Part shown: positions 32,837-40,141 of the stretch, piece after piece
Position numbering within the stretch: position 1 is the stretch's first letter
Layout of the letters: every line of letters begins with the position of its first letter
Assembly (NCBI RefSeq): GCF_900110465.1
Contig: NZ_FODV01000002.1
Span: 1-64,000, forward strand
From: Halogranum amylolyticum
Lineage (GTDB): Archaea > Halobacteriota > Halobacteria > Halobacteriales > Haloferacaceae
DNA length: 64,000 bases
Reading direction: 5' to 3'
Program-made: the position numbers and the translations under genes
The notes under the pieces: model-generated
The model's input: only the letters and a program-made list of their open reading frames with translations
Told to the model about the DNA's origin: nothing
Database searches by the model: none

Positions 32837-34132
32837 GTGTCGTCAGGGTTGGGTCGCTCGGTGGCGCTGTTTCGTGACCGCGAGTTCGCTGCACTGGCAG
32901 GGACGGCGTTCGCCCGAAGTCAGGCGTACTCGACGGTGCTCATCGCACTCGCGCTGTACGCCGAACAGTTCGACACGACGGGGTTCGTCGAGGGGCTGTT
33001 CGGGACGTCGTTCGCGCTGGCACAACTGCTCATCGTCCTGCCGCTCGGCCGGAAGATCGACACCGGCAACGCGAAGCGCTTCCTCCTCGCCGGACTCGTG
33101 GTGAACGTCGCCGTCTTCGGCGGCTTCGCTCTCGTCGAGAACGCGACACACGTCGTCCTGATGCGTGTCGCACAGGGCGTCGGTGCGAGCATCCTCTGGA
33201 TCACCGGATCGACGGTCGTCGGCGAGATCAGCCCCGACGACCAGAGCGGTCGCTGGCTCGGATCGTACAACCAGGTCGCCGCGTTCTCCAGTCTCGCCGG
33301 CGACGTCGTCGGCGGCTACCTGCTCTACGCCTACGACTTCCGGCTCACCTATCTCGTTCTCTCGCTCGTCACCATCGGGGCGTTCGTTCTCGTCTTCGCG
33401 TTCCTCCGGGACAACCCCGGCGGGAAGACGGACCCCGCGGAAGCGACGAGCGTCGAGACGTTCCGGACGCTCCTCGGGCGGCCGATGGTCCGGGCACTCG
33501 TCTCCTTCCGCCTCACGTTCAGCTTCGGGAAGATGGCGGTCATCATCTTTCTCCCCATCCTCGCCCGCACCGAGTTCGGTATCAGCGCCTTCGCTATCGG
33601 CTGGATTCTGGCCGGCGGAAAACTCACGAAGTCGATACTCCAGGGGTACACGGGTGAGTTGACCGACCGGATCGGTCGAAAACCGTACTTCGTCGCGGCA
33701 GGCGCACTCCTCTACGGAGTCGGGACCGCCGCGATCCCCCTCTCGTACGTCGCGGAGGGGACACTCAACCCGGTGACGGTGGGATTCGCCGGCAACACGG
33801 TCGAACTCGGCGGCGCGTTCTTCGCGCTGTTCGCCGCGTACGGGTTGCTCGGTGTCGCCGACAGTCTCCGACTGCCGGCGAGTATGTCGCTGTTCGTCGA
33901 CGAGGGCGAACGGTTCGACTCCGTCGCTAGCAGCATGTCGCTCCGGTCGATCTCGTGGAAGGTCGGACAGGTGATCGGACCGGCCGTGGTCGGGATCATC
34001 ATCGACCTCGTCTCGACGACCGCGGCGTTCCTCACCGCGGCCGGGTTCATCGTCGTCGCGACCACGGTGTTCACCGTCGTTCAGGCGCGGGAACGGCAGA
34101 CGACGGCCACCGTTTCGACGCTTGGAGACTGA
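32837..34132 (+). CDS. Major facilitator superfamily transporter
   Basis: The 431-residue protein has about 12 membrane helices, with the MFS signature loop between helices 2 and 3 (LPLGRKIDTGNAKRF) and its repeat in the second half (YTGELTDRIGRKPYFV). GTG 32837 starts the family-like N-terminus (SGLGRSVALFRDREFAALAG). It would be a drug- or metabolite-type exporter in the cytoplasmic membrane; the substrate cannot be inferred. Single gene, with about 108 bases from the HD gene upstream. Confidence 0.9.
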   Translation: MSSGLGRSVALFRDREFAALAGTAFARSQAYSTVLIALALYAEQFDTTGFVEGLFGTSFALAQLLIVLPLGRKIDTGNAKRFLLAGLVVNVAVFGGFALVENATHVVLMRVAQGVGASILWITGSTVVGEISPDDQSGRWLGSYNQVAAFSSLAGDVVGGYLLYAYDFRLTYLVLSLVTIGAFVLVFAFLRDNPGGKTDPAEATSVETFRTLLGRPMVRALVSFRLTFSFGKMAVIIFLPILARTEFGISAFAIGWILAGGKLTKSILQGYTGELTDRIGRKPYFVAAGALLYGVGTAAIPLSYVAEGTLNPVTVGFAGNTVELGGAFFALFAAYGLLGVADSLRLPASMSLFVDEGERFDSVASSMSLRSISWKVGQVIGPAVVGIIIDLVSTTAAFLTAAGFIVVATTVFTVVQARERQTTATVSTLGD

Positions 34133-34154
34133 CGAGCGGGTGAGTTCGGTTCGA

Positions 34155-34457
34155 TTACACGACGTTTCGGCTCATCCCCGTCTCGGCGTCCTCACTGTCT
34201 ACGCCGGTGGCGACGCCGCCCGTACCGACGGTCCCGGCGTCGGAGTCGACAGCAGTGTCGCGCTCCGCGTTCGCTGCCGCTCGGATCTCCTGTTCGATCT
34301 CCTCGCGACCGCGGCGGAACTCGCCCATCGCTCGTCCGCTCGCGTGAGCGAGTTCCGGAAGCCTGTTCGCGCCGAAGAGGAGGACGATCACGGCCAAAAT
34401 GATGAGGAGTTCGGGACCGCCCGGGATGGGTCCGAACAGTGGGACGCTGTCGTACAT
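34155..34457 (-). CDS. tatA: Twin-arginine translocase subunit TatA/E family, copy 2
   Basis: This 100-residue paralogue of the gene at 30867-31190 starts MYDSVPLFGPIPGGPELLII. It has the same membrane helix and FGANRLPELAHASGRAMGEF amphipathic helix, then an acidic tail with Gly/Thr. ATG 34457 gives the family start; the open frame beyond it is only the anti-frame of the gene at 34615. Two TatA types commonly coexist in haloarchaea. It converges on the MFS gene. Confidence 0.9.
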   Translation of the reverse strand: MYDSVPLFGPIPGGPELLIILAVIVLLFGANRLPELAHASGRAMGEFRRGREEIEQEIRAAANAERDTAVDSDAGTVGTGGVATGVDSEDAETGMSRNVV

Positions 34458-34614
34458 GACAGCCACAGTACGATTGCGAACGAGATGAACTTCGCTGTCG
34501 ACCGTGCGACACGACCCGTCGCCGACGGTGTCCCCGAGGCGGTGTGCGGTGACCAGGGGCGTTGGACTTGAGGAGACCCGGAGTGTTTTGCCGGTCGCGA
34601 CCGAACGACGAGCG

Positions 34615-35049
34615 ATGGCTCCCGACGGCAGCGTCCGAGACACGACACTGACCGCGCTCCGACACGGGCTGGTCCACCGGTCGGCAGACGAGTTCGTCGT
34701 CGGCGTCGTCTGCCACCCGCCGAGCGCGCTGCGCGCCGTCGTCGACGAGTGTGAACCGGCGCTCGCGCCACCGGCCGAGGTGCTGGAGACGTTCGAGCGC
34801 CGCTGCGAAGCGTTCAAACGCGGAGGGTTGTGCGACGAAGGCGCGCACAACGCCGCGTGGGAAGACGTCGGCGTCGACGACCGGTACCGCGACCTCCTCG
34901 AGACCGATCCCGGCGCAAGCGATGCTCTCGACCGACTCCGAGATCGACTCGAGGCGGGACAGTCGCTCCTGCTCGTCGGCGACGAACCCTCGGAGAACCG
35001 GCGGAGCCACCGGACGATACTCCGAGAGCGACTCGAACGAGTCGAGTGA
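34615..35049 (+). CDS. Uncharacterised protein, 144 aa (possibly DUF488-like)
   Basis: The product begins MAPDGSVRDTTLTALRHGLV. It has alternating helices and strands with FVVGVVCHPPSALRAVVDEC, a Cys-containing loop (RGGLCDEGAHNAAWEDVGVD) and a C-terminal block GQSLLLVGDEPSENRRSHRTIL. The last block recalls the C-terminal motif of DUF488 proteins, where a C-x-x-C-H-R-type sequence occurs, but the Cys residues are absent. That link is weak. ATG 34615 is chosen because it follows a plausible promoter and coding bias begins there. Divergent from tatA copy 2. Confidence 0.65.
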   Translation: MAPDGSVRDTTLTALRHGLVHRSADEFVVGVVCHPPSALRAVVDECEPALAPPAEVLETFERRCEAFKRGGLCDEGAHNAAWEDVGVDDRYRDLLETDPGASDALDRLRDRLEAGQSLLLVGDEPSENRRSHRTILRERLERVE

Positions 35050-35052
35050 GTC

Positions 35053-35364
35053 TCACCGGAACGGGTTGACGCCGACGAGCGCGTCCGACAGGGCTCGCGA
35101 GACGGGGAGTGCGAACGTCCCCTCGACGGAGAAGAGCACCAGCCCGTTGGCGAGCAGGTACACCGACATTGCCCCCGCCGCGACGCCGAGGAGGACCGAC
35201 CCGACGGGAAGCGCTCGGTCGTCATCGCCGAACAGTTCGGTGCCGACGAACCAGCCGGCGACGACGAGCCCCAAGACGAACGCCCCGAGTCCGTAGAGCT
35301 GGACCGCTTCGCCCTGAACGGCGTCGAACAGCGCGAGCGCCCCGAGATACGCCGTTGGGAACAC
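35053..35364 (-). CDS. Small membrane protein, probably 5'-truncated or split by stop codons
   Basis: A GTG at 35364 opens a 103-residue frame with three membrane helices (about 12-30, 50-70 and 75-90) and an internal charged loop (GTELFGDDDRALP). Upstream in the same frame a hydrophobic sequence (SLPSALLFFALY) is read but is cut by TAA at 35374-35376. A second in-frame stop lies at 35419-35421, where the SDR gene ends. The continuous hydrophobic reading on both sides suggests a once longer protein. No family recognised. Confidence 0.5.
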   Translation of the reverse strand: MFPTAYLGALALFDAVQGEAVQLYGLGAFVLGLVVAGWFVGTELFGDDDRALPVGSVLLGVAAGAMSVYLLANGLVLFSVEGTFALPVSRALSDALVGVNPFR

Positions 35365-35418
35365 CTCGATACGTTAGTACAGCGCGAAGAACAGCAGCGC
35401 CGACGGGAGACTCGGCGT

Positions 35419-36180
35419 CTACAGTTCTTGGTCGGTCGGTCGGATGAGGATCTCGTTGACGTCGACGTGCGACGGTTGGCCCACGGCGTAGGCGATCGAC
35501 CGGGCGATGTCGTCGGGGGTGAGCGCGTCCATCGCCTCGAGTGCTTCTTCCGCCTGTTCTTGCTGCTCGTCGTCCGGGATGTGCTCGGCGAGTTCGGTGT
35601 CGACGAACCCGGGTTCGATGAGCGTCACGCGGATGTCGTTCTCGCCAGTAACTTCCTCGCGGAGCGCCTCGGAGAAGCCGTTGACGCCGAACTTCGTCGC
35701 GTTGTAGCCGCTCGATCCGGCGTACGCCTTCCGACCGGCGACCGAGGAGACGTTGACGACGTGTCCCTCGCCCTGTTTCTGCATGATCGGCAGTGCGGTG
35801 TGGGTGACGTTCATCAGACCCAGGAGATTCACCTCGACCATCTGCCGGAAGTTGTCGATGTCTGCGTCTTCGACGCGTTCGAGCAGCATCACGCCGGCGT
35901 TGTTGACGAGGATGTCGAGGCTCCCGAACTCCTCGTACGTCCGGTCGACCATCTCCTGTATCTCGGCTTCGTCAGTGACGTCGGTCGGAACGACGAGCGC
36001 CTCGCCGCCGTCGGACTCGATGCGGTCGGCGAGCTGTTCGAGTTCGTCCTCGCGTCGGGCGGCGAGCGCGACGCTCGCACCTGCTTCGGCCAACGCCTCG
36101 GCGGTCGACTCGCCGATACCGGAGGACGCGCCTGTGACGAGTGCAGCCGTGTCGTCGAGATTCTCGGTGATTGCGTTCAT
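35419..36180 (-). CDS. Short-chain dehydrogenase/reductase
   Basis: A 253-residue classical SDR. The NAD(P)-binding TGASSGIG is at about 14-21, NNAGVM near 90, the catalytic Ser in NVSSVAGRKAY (about 142), and Tyr-x-x-x-Lys in YNATKFG (about 157-163). It should oxidise or reduce an alcohol/carbonyl; the substrate is unknown. ATG 36180 begins just before the first strand (ENLDDTAALVTGAS); the open frame farther up is unrelated. An acidic insertion (DDEQQEQAEEALEAMD) near the C-terminus is typical halophilic decoration. Confidence 0.92.
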   Translation of the reverse strand: MNAITENLDDTAALVTGASSGIGESTAEALAEAGASVALAARREDELEQLADRIESDGGEALVVPTDVTDEAEIQEMVDRTYEEFGSLDILVNNAGVMLLERVEDADIDNFRQMVEVNLLGLMNVTHTALPIMQKQGEGHVVNVSSVAGRKAYAGSSGYNATKFGVNGFSEALREEVTGENDIRVTLIEPGFVDTELAEHIPDDEQQEQAEEALEAMDALTPDDIARSIAYAVGQPSHVDVNEILIRPTDQEL

Positions 36181-36356
36181 CGGACCTCCATCTTGGACGG
36201 TCACCGGAAAGAGGGGTCCGCTGGGGGAGACACTGACCGGCACTGTCGGTCGGGGCGGATTCGGCCGGTATGCGTGTTCCGTGGTGGTGTGACACAAGGA
36301 ACCGACGCGCTATATCGGGACGAGACGCGCCGCTCGTCGTGCAGAATACAGAGAAG

Positions 36357-36427
36357 TGCACCGGCCGGGAGTTGAACCCGGATCGTTGGCTTGGAAGGCC
36401 AAAGTCATGCCATTAGACCACCGGTGC
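36357..36427 (-). tRNA. tRNA-Gly (anticodon TCC)
   Basis: Read on the minus strand, the acceptor is GCACCGG/CCGGTGC with discriminator A. The D-arm is TGGTCTAATGGCATGAC. The anticodon arm TTGGC-CTTCCAA-GCCAA has anticodon TCC. The T-arm is CCGGG-TTCAACT-CCCGG. A complete cloverleaf of 71 bases without CCA. Confidence 0.95.
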
Positions 36428-36470
36428 GCACTCGTCGTTTCATCCTCCCCCATTAAGGATGTTACCCTTT

Positions 36471-37499
36471 TCAGTCGTCGCCGAGGCTGAACGCGCGGGC
36501 CGCCTCTCGGAGCGACGGCGAGATGGCCGGCGTCTCCTCGGTAGCGACGGGACCCGACTCCCGGATCTCGTCGAGGCTCTTCGGGAACTCTCGGAGGTCG
36601 TAGTGGATACCGATGCCGGCTTTCGCCCCCTGACCCATCGCGACCGGAATCTGGTTGTGGCCGGGGACGAGGTCGCCGACGGCGACAACGCCGTCGACGC
36701 TGGTGCGACCGTGGTCGTCGACCGCGACGGTGCCGTCGTCGTTGATGTCACAGCCCAGTTGGTCCGCGAGGTCGTTGTTGTACTCGGAGCCGTACATCGG
36801 GAAGCCGCCGCGATACTCGCGGACGGTTCCGTCCTCGAACTCGAAGCTCTCCAGCCAGCCGTCCTCGCCCTTCGTCATCCCGGCGATCTCCTCCTCGACG
36901 ACGTCGACGGGGTGGGCGCGGAGCTGTTCGTCGGTCTCGTCGCTCCATTCGGGCTCCTTCCCGCGGAGCAGCAGGTCGACCTCGTCGGTGAAGTTGAGCA
37001 TGATCATCGCGACGTGGGCGGCGCTCTCGCCGTGACCCATCACGTACACCGACTCGTCGACGAACATGTAGGCGTCGCAGTGCAGACAGTAGTGGAGACC
37101 GCGACCCGTCCGCGGGAGCGGCGGGTCCGGTCGCTTGTCGGAGAACCCGGTCGCGAGCACGACGCTCTCGGTCAGGTATTCGCCGTCGTTCCCGCTCACG
37201 CGGAACCGACCGTCTTCGAGCCGCTCGACTTCGGTGACGAGGTCCCTGTGGAAGGTCGCCCCGTACTCGGCGACCTGCTCGCGTGCGGTCTCCAGGAACT
37301 CGTTGCCGGAGACGTCTTCGGTGATCCCGATGACGTTGTGCGTCTCCATCATCATCGCCGCCCGCCCGCCACCGCGGTCGACGACCGCAGTGTCGTGCCC
37401 CAATCGTGTCGTGTACAACGCAGTCGTCAGACCCGCCGGGCCGCCGCCGACGACGACGACCTCGTACTCGACGGTGTCGGCTGCTTCCGTCTCGGACAT
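36471..37499 (-). CDS. FAD-dependent thioredoxin-reductase-like oxidoreductase
   Basis: The 342-residue flavoprotein has an N-terminal FAD-binding GGGPAGLTTALYTTRLG (about 19-35) and an ATGF strand. A redox-type CLHCD motif lies near residue 138. The second nucleotide-binding site appears altered (VMGHGESAAHVAMIMLNF), and the C-terminal flavin-binding GVVAVGDLVPGHNQIPVAMG is conserved. The layout equals thioredoxin reductases, but with CLHCD rather than CATC. The partner thioredoxin-like protein and electron donor are unknown. It stands alone next to a degraded mobile region. Confidence 0.87.
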   Translation of the reverse strand: MSETEAADTVEYEVVVVGGGPAGLTTALYTTRLGHDTAVVDRGGGRAAMMMETHNVIGITEDVSGNEFLETAREQVAEYGATFHRDLVTEVERLEDGRFRVSGNDGEYLTESVVLATGFSDKRPDPPLPRTGRGLHYCLHCDAYMFVDESVYVMGHGESAAHVAMIMLNFTDEVDLLLRGKEPEWSDETDEQLRAHPVDVVEEEIAGMTKGEDGWLESFEFEDGTVREYRGGFPMYGSEYNNDLADQLGCDINDDGTVAVDDHGRTSVDGVVAVGDLVPGHNQIPVAMGQGAKAGIGIHYDLREFPKSLDEIRESGPVATEETPAISPSLREAARAFSLGDD

Positions 37500-37599
37500 T
37501 GTCTACCCAATCTTGCGGCTGGTGAGATTTAAGTACATAGCAACTGTGCGCACATCGTATCATCCCGTTGTATGATGACAGTGACCACACCGCTATAGT

Positions 37600-38085
37600 A
37601 CGTGAGTTACCCACGACCGAAGTCGTGGGCTTTCCCCCGCAAGGGTTTCGTCCCACATGATTTGGAAGACGCGGTACGTCTTCCGTCATCACGAGACGGC
37701 GAAGCCGTCTCGAATGACTTCGTCCGCCGTCGGGGGCGGGTTTCACGACGGCGGGTTGGTCACACGGAGGGGTTTCTTACGTGGTTTTCCGACCCGTGGT
37801 CTGCGTCCGACGCCGTCTCACACCACTGTAATCATCGGTGGACTCCCCCCGCTTCATTGTCGGAGAAGCCAACGAGAGAGGCGTAGTGTCATCCGTCCCC
37901 GATTTCAGGGCCTCTCCACGGAGGCCCTTCCACAGTTAACACAGTTGACCGACTGGGAGTGTGGTATGAATGTAATTAAATTTATATTTGGCGCTTTCGG
38001 TGGCGAAACCAGTCGTGTTATCGACGGCGGTTTATCGACCATTGTCGGCTTCCTCCACGGCTCAAGCCGTGGGGTTCCACCTTGA
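37600..38085. mobile_element. Hairpin-bounded IS200/IS605-like remnant (non-autonomous)
   Basis: No gene is open here. The segment is bounded by two perfect hairpins: CCCACGAC-CGAA-GTCGTGGG at 37610-37629 and CCACGGCT-CA-AGCCGTGG at 38055-38072. The latter is followed by GGTTCCACC, a sequence I associate with haloarchaeal IS1341-type (TnpB-bearing) ends. IS200/IS605 transposases recognise such subterminal hairpins rather than inverted repeats. With no tnpA or tnpB inside, this would be a MITE-like derivative or a deletion remnant. Confidence 0.5.
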
Positions 38086-38086
38086 A

Positions 38087-38272
38087 CTATGTGTGAGTGG
38101 CATCGATCGCGGTCACAAACTGGATTGGCCGCGTGTTATCGATCAGAAAGACAGCTCGCTGATGGACGTGCGATATATCTTCATACCCGTTGTTAATTGC
38201 GCCGTAGCGTTCGCCTACCTGCTTGCTCGTGTCGGCAGGTAACGGATAGTTGATGTGATGTTGCTGTGCGAA
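38087..38272 (-). pseudogene. Peroxiredoxin C-terminal fragment (dead)
   Basis: In one minus-strand frame the sequence reads FAQQHHINYPLPADTSKQV, GERYGAINNGYEDISHVHQ, RAVFLIDNTRPIQFVTAIDA and stops at 38087-38089. The order of these blocks is that of the C-terminal half of an AhpC/TSA peroxiredoxin (compare KRAVFVVDGDGKVTYEW in the intact protein at 31352-31852). An in-frame TAG at 38273-38275 interrupts it on the upstream side and no start or peroxidatic Cys is present. It lies between transposon relics. Confidence 0.75.
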
Positions 38273-38291
38273 CTACTCATGCGCGTGAACC

Positions 38292-38314
38292 GCCTCGGGG
38301 TCAAGCTCCGAGGC
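38292..38314. repeat. Hairpin resembling an IS200/IS605-type end
   Basis: GCCTCGGGG-TCAAG-CTCCGAGGC forms a 9-bp stem with one mismatch. It resembles the subterminal hairpins of IS200/IS605-type elements. No associated transposase is visible between here and 38700; that stretch is low in coding signal and contains AT-rich and GA-rich segments only. Confidence 0.4.
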
Positions 38315-38756
38315 ACTCGCCTTGCTCATCTATAGAGATTCTCGACTCTCGAAATGCTGTGAGCGTCATCTGCGCCGGTACGCTCTTCTCACGGCGAGTC
38401 GTGGCCGTGTCGCTACGGCTCCCGTCCTCTGGCGAGTCATCGCCTGCAGATCTCCACGGCAGGCTCTCTCTACGGGTCGACCATTGTGCTGTGAAAAGAG
38501 AGTGATTGATATTCAAACTATTTCGTTCAAAATTTTGAGTGCAAATTTGACTCTGACTAGTTCAAAACCACGCTGGCGATACTCTCTTCTCAAAGAGGAA
38601 AGTGTAGTGAGGTGCGAGGAGTGGGCGTGGAGCGAGTGGGAGAGACATTGCGCAGAGAGGTGGGTATTGAGTTGAGTATGAAGAGTTACCAAAGAGAGTG
38701 GAGAGATTGAGTGTCTTCTCTGAGGAGAGGGTTCAGTACATCACAAAGCCGGTTAG

Positions 38757-38972
38757 TTGAGACTTCTGCTTGCAGAAAGTGTGTCTCCGACCCAGCAAGC
38801 AGACGGTGAAATCCACAAGAATCATCTGCTTAATTTCCTCGCCAACTCCCTTGATGGAGAAGTCGCTCTTTCCCTCGCTGAAAACGCCATAGTTGACGCT
38901 GAAGACATCTACGAGGAGTCCTCGTTGGCACTTGACAAGAATGTCGCTCTCGAAGAGGTTCAGATCGACTGA
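38757..38972 (+). pseudogene. ISH3-type transposase N-terminal fragment
   Basis: The 71-codon frame contains EIHKNHLLNFLANSLDGEVA and LSLAENAIVDAEDIYEE, which I recognise as the start of ISH3-family transposases (LLNF-x-x-NSLD-x-EV-x-LSLAEN-x-x-x-x-AEDIYE). Full-length enzymes are several hundred residues and carry the DDE core later. Here the frame ends after about 70 residues and nothing of the core follows. It is a truncated relic; 38973-39231 shows no gene. Confidence 0.7.
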
Positions 38973-39231
38973 GACTCCCACGAGAGGAATCACACGATTT
39001 CAGTCGCAGATAGGTGTCAAACGGCGGTGACGTCTCGATCAGAGTATCATATTACCAACCAAACCCGATGCGACATCGCTGTCAAACTCCACTCGCTGTG
39101 ACCGCTTTGGTCTACTAGAATACCGGCTGTGTCACCCGTTCTTCCGTGCGGTTCTCGACTGGGTTCGCTCGTCGTTGGAGTGCTGTGTCATCGTCGGAGT
39201 GAGTCTCGTCGTGGGTAGGCGGTCGCCGCCC

Positions 39232-39459
39232 TCACCGACCAGACGGCTTCCCTGGTTTCTTCCCCGAGATGACCTCGACCTCGGTGTGCTGGACGAACCG
39301 CTCGTCCTCCAGTCTGTTCAGGTACGCTCGGAGGTCCGAGTCGAACGCCTCCTTCTCCTCGCCGAACGTCGCCGGCGAGCAGAACGACAGCGAGAACACG
39401 TAGCCGACGACGCTGTCGACATCCCACTCGCGTTCGACGGCGAGCGTCGACCGTCTCAC
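39232..39459 (-). pseudogene. Methyltransferase C-terminal fragment
   Basis: The 75-residue frame (REWDVDSVVGYVFSLSFCSP, then ATFGEEKEAFDSDLRAYLNR and ERFVQHTEVEVISGKKPGK) matches the C-terminal domain of haloarchaeal class I SAM-dependent methyltransferases. The SAM-binding domain that should precede it is absent. The frame begins with a GTG overlapping the stop of the complete methyltransferase gene upstream. It could be translated by coupling, but as an isolated tail I consider it a remnant. Confidence 0.65.
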
Positions 39460-40088
39460 CGCCCGCCGACGACGGCGTAACAGTTGCCGCTGGAGACGAA
39501 CGTCTCGACGACGTCGAGGTCGCTCGACTTGAGGTCCGCCTGGAACTCTTCGGAGTCGTAGATGTGGTAGTAGCGCGGCACCGTCTCGCCGCCCGGGAGC
39601 GTCCAGTCGACGGTGGTGTCGAAGCCCACCTCGGCGTCGAAGGTGTCGTGTTCGGTGCTCCAGACGCTCACGACCGCCCGCCCGTCGGGGGTCAACACGC
39701 GAGCGAGTTCCGAGAGGCTGGCGACGCGCGTCTCACGGGACTGGAGGTGGTGGAGCGTCGCGACATACACCGCGAGGTCGAACCCGTCTGCGACGAACGG
39801 CAGTCGGGCGGCGTCGCCGTGGACGAGATCGACCGAGAAGTTCCGTTCTGTGGCTCGTACCCGCGCCTCCGCGAGCAGGCCGCGACTGACGTCGAGTCCG
39901 ACGACCCGTTCGACGTGGTCGGCGAGCAGTTCCGCGTGCCTGCCGTTACCACAGCCGAGGTCGAGTGCCCGCCGCCGGTCGCTCCCCCACTCGTCGACGA
40001 ACTGCTCGACCTCCGGCCAGGCGTACTCACGGGTCGACGCGAAGTGCGCGGCGATGCGGTCGTACGTCGCCTGTGGGTCCGCGTCCAT
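39456..40088 (-). CDS. Class I SAM-dependent methyltransferase
   Basis: The 210-residue enzyme shows the SAM-binding motif I ALDLGCGNGRHAELLA (about 40-56), motif II VVGLDVSRGLL, GDAARLPFVADGFDLAVYV (motif III/IV) and the post-motif LARVLTPDGRAVVSVWS. The start MDADPQATYDRIAAHFAST and the end SGNCYAVVGGR fit small UbiE/Trm9-like methyltransferases; the substrate may be a tRNA wobble uridine or a small molecule. ATG 40088 is chosen because the long upstream open frame is the anti-frame of the pilus gene. Its stop overlaps the fragment downstream. Confidence 0.9.
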   Translation of the reverse strand: MDADPQATYDRIAAHFASTREYAWPEVEQFVDEWGSDRRRALDLGCGNGRHAELLADHVERVVGLDVSRGLLAEARVRATERNFSVDLVHGDAARLPFVADGFDLAVYVATLHHLQSRETRVASLSELARVLTPDGRAVVSVWSTEHDTFDAEVGFDTTVDWTLPGGETVPRYYHIYDSEEFQADLKSSDLDVVETFVSSGNCYAVVGGR

Positions 40089-40141
40089 GCGGTGAGGTTG
40101 GGGCGGTCCGATAAAGGCCCGCCGACTCGGCGGGCGTCGAC

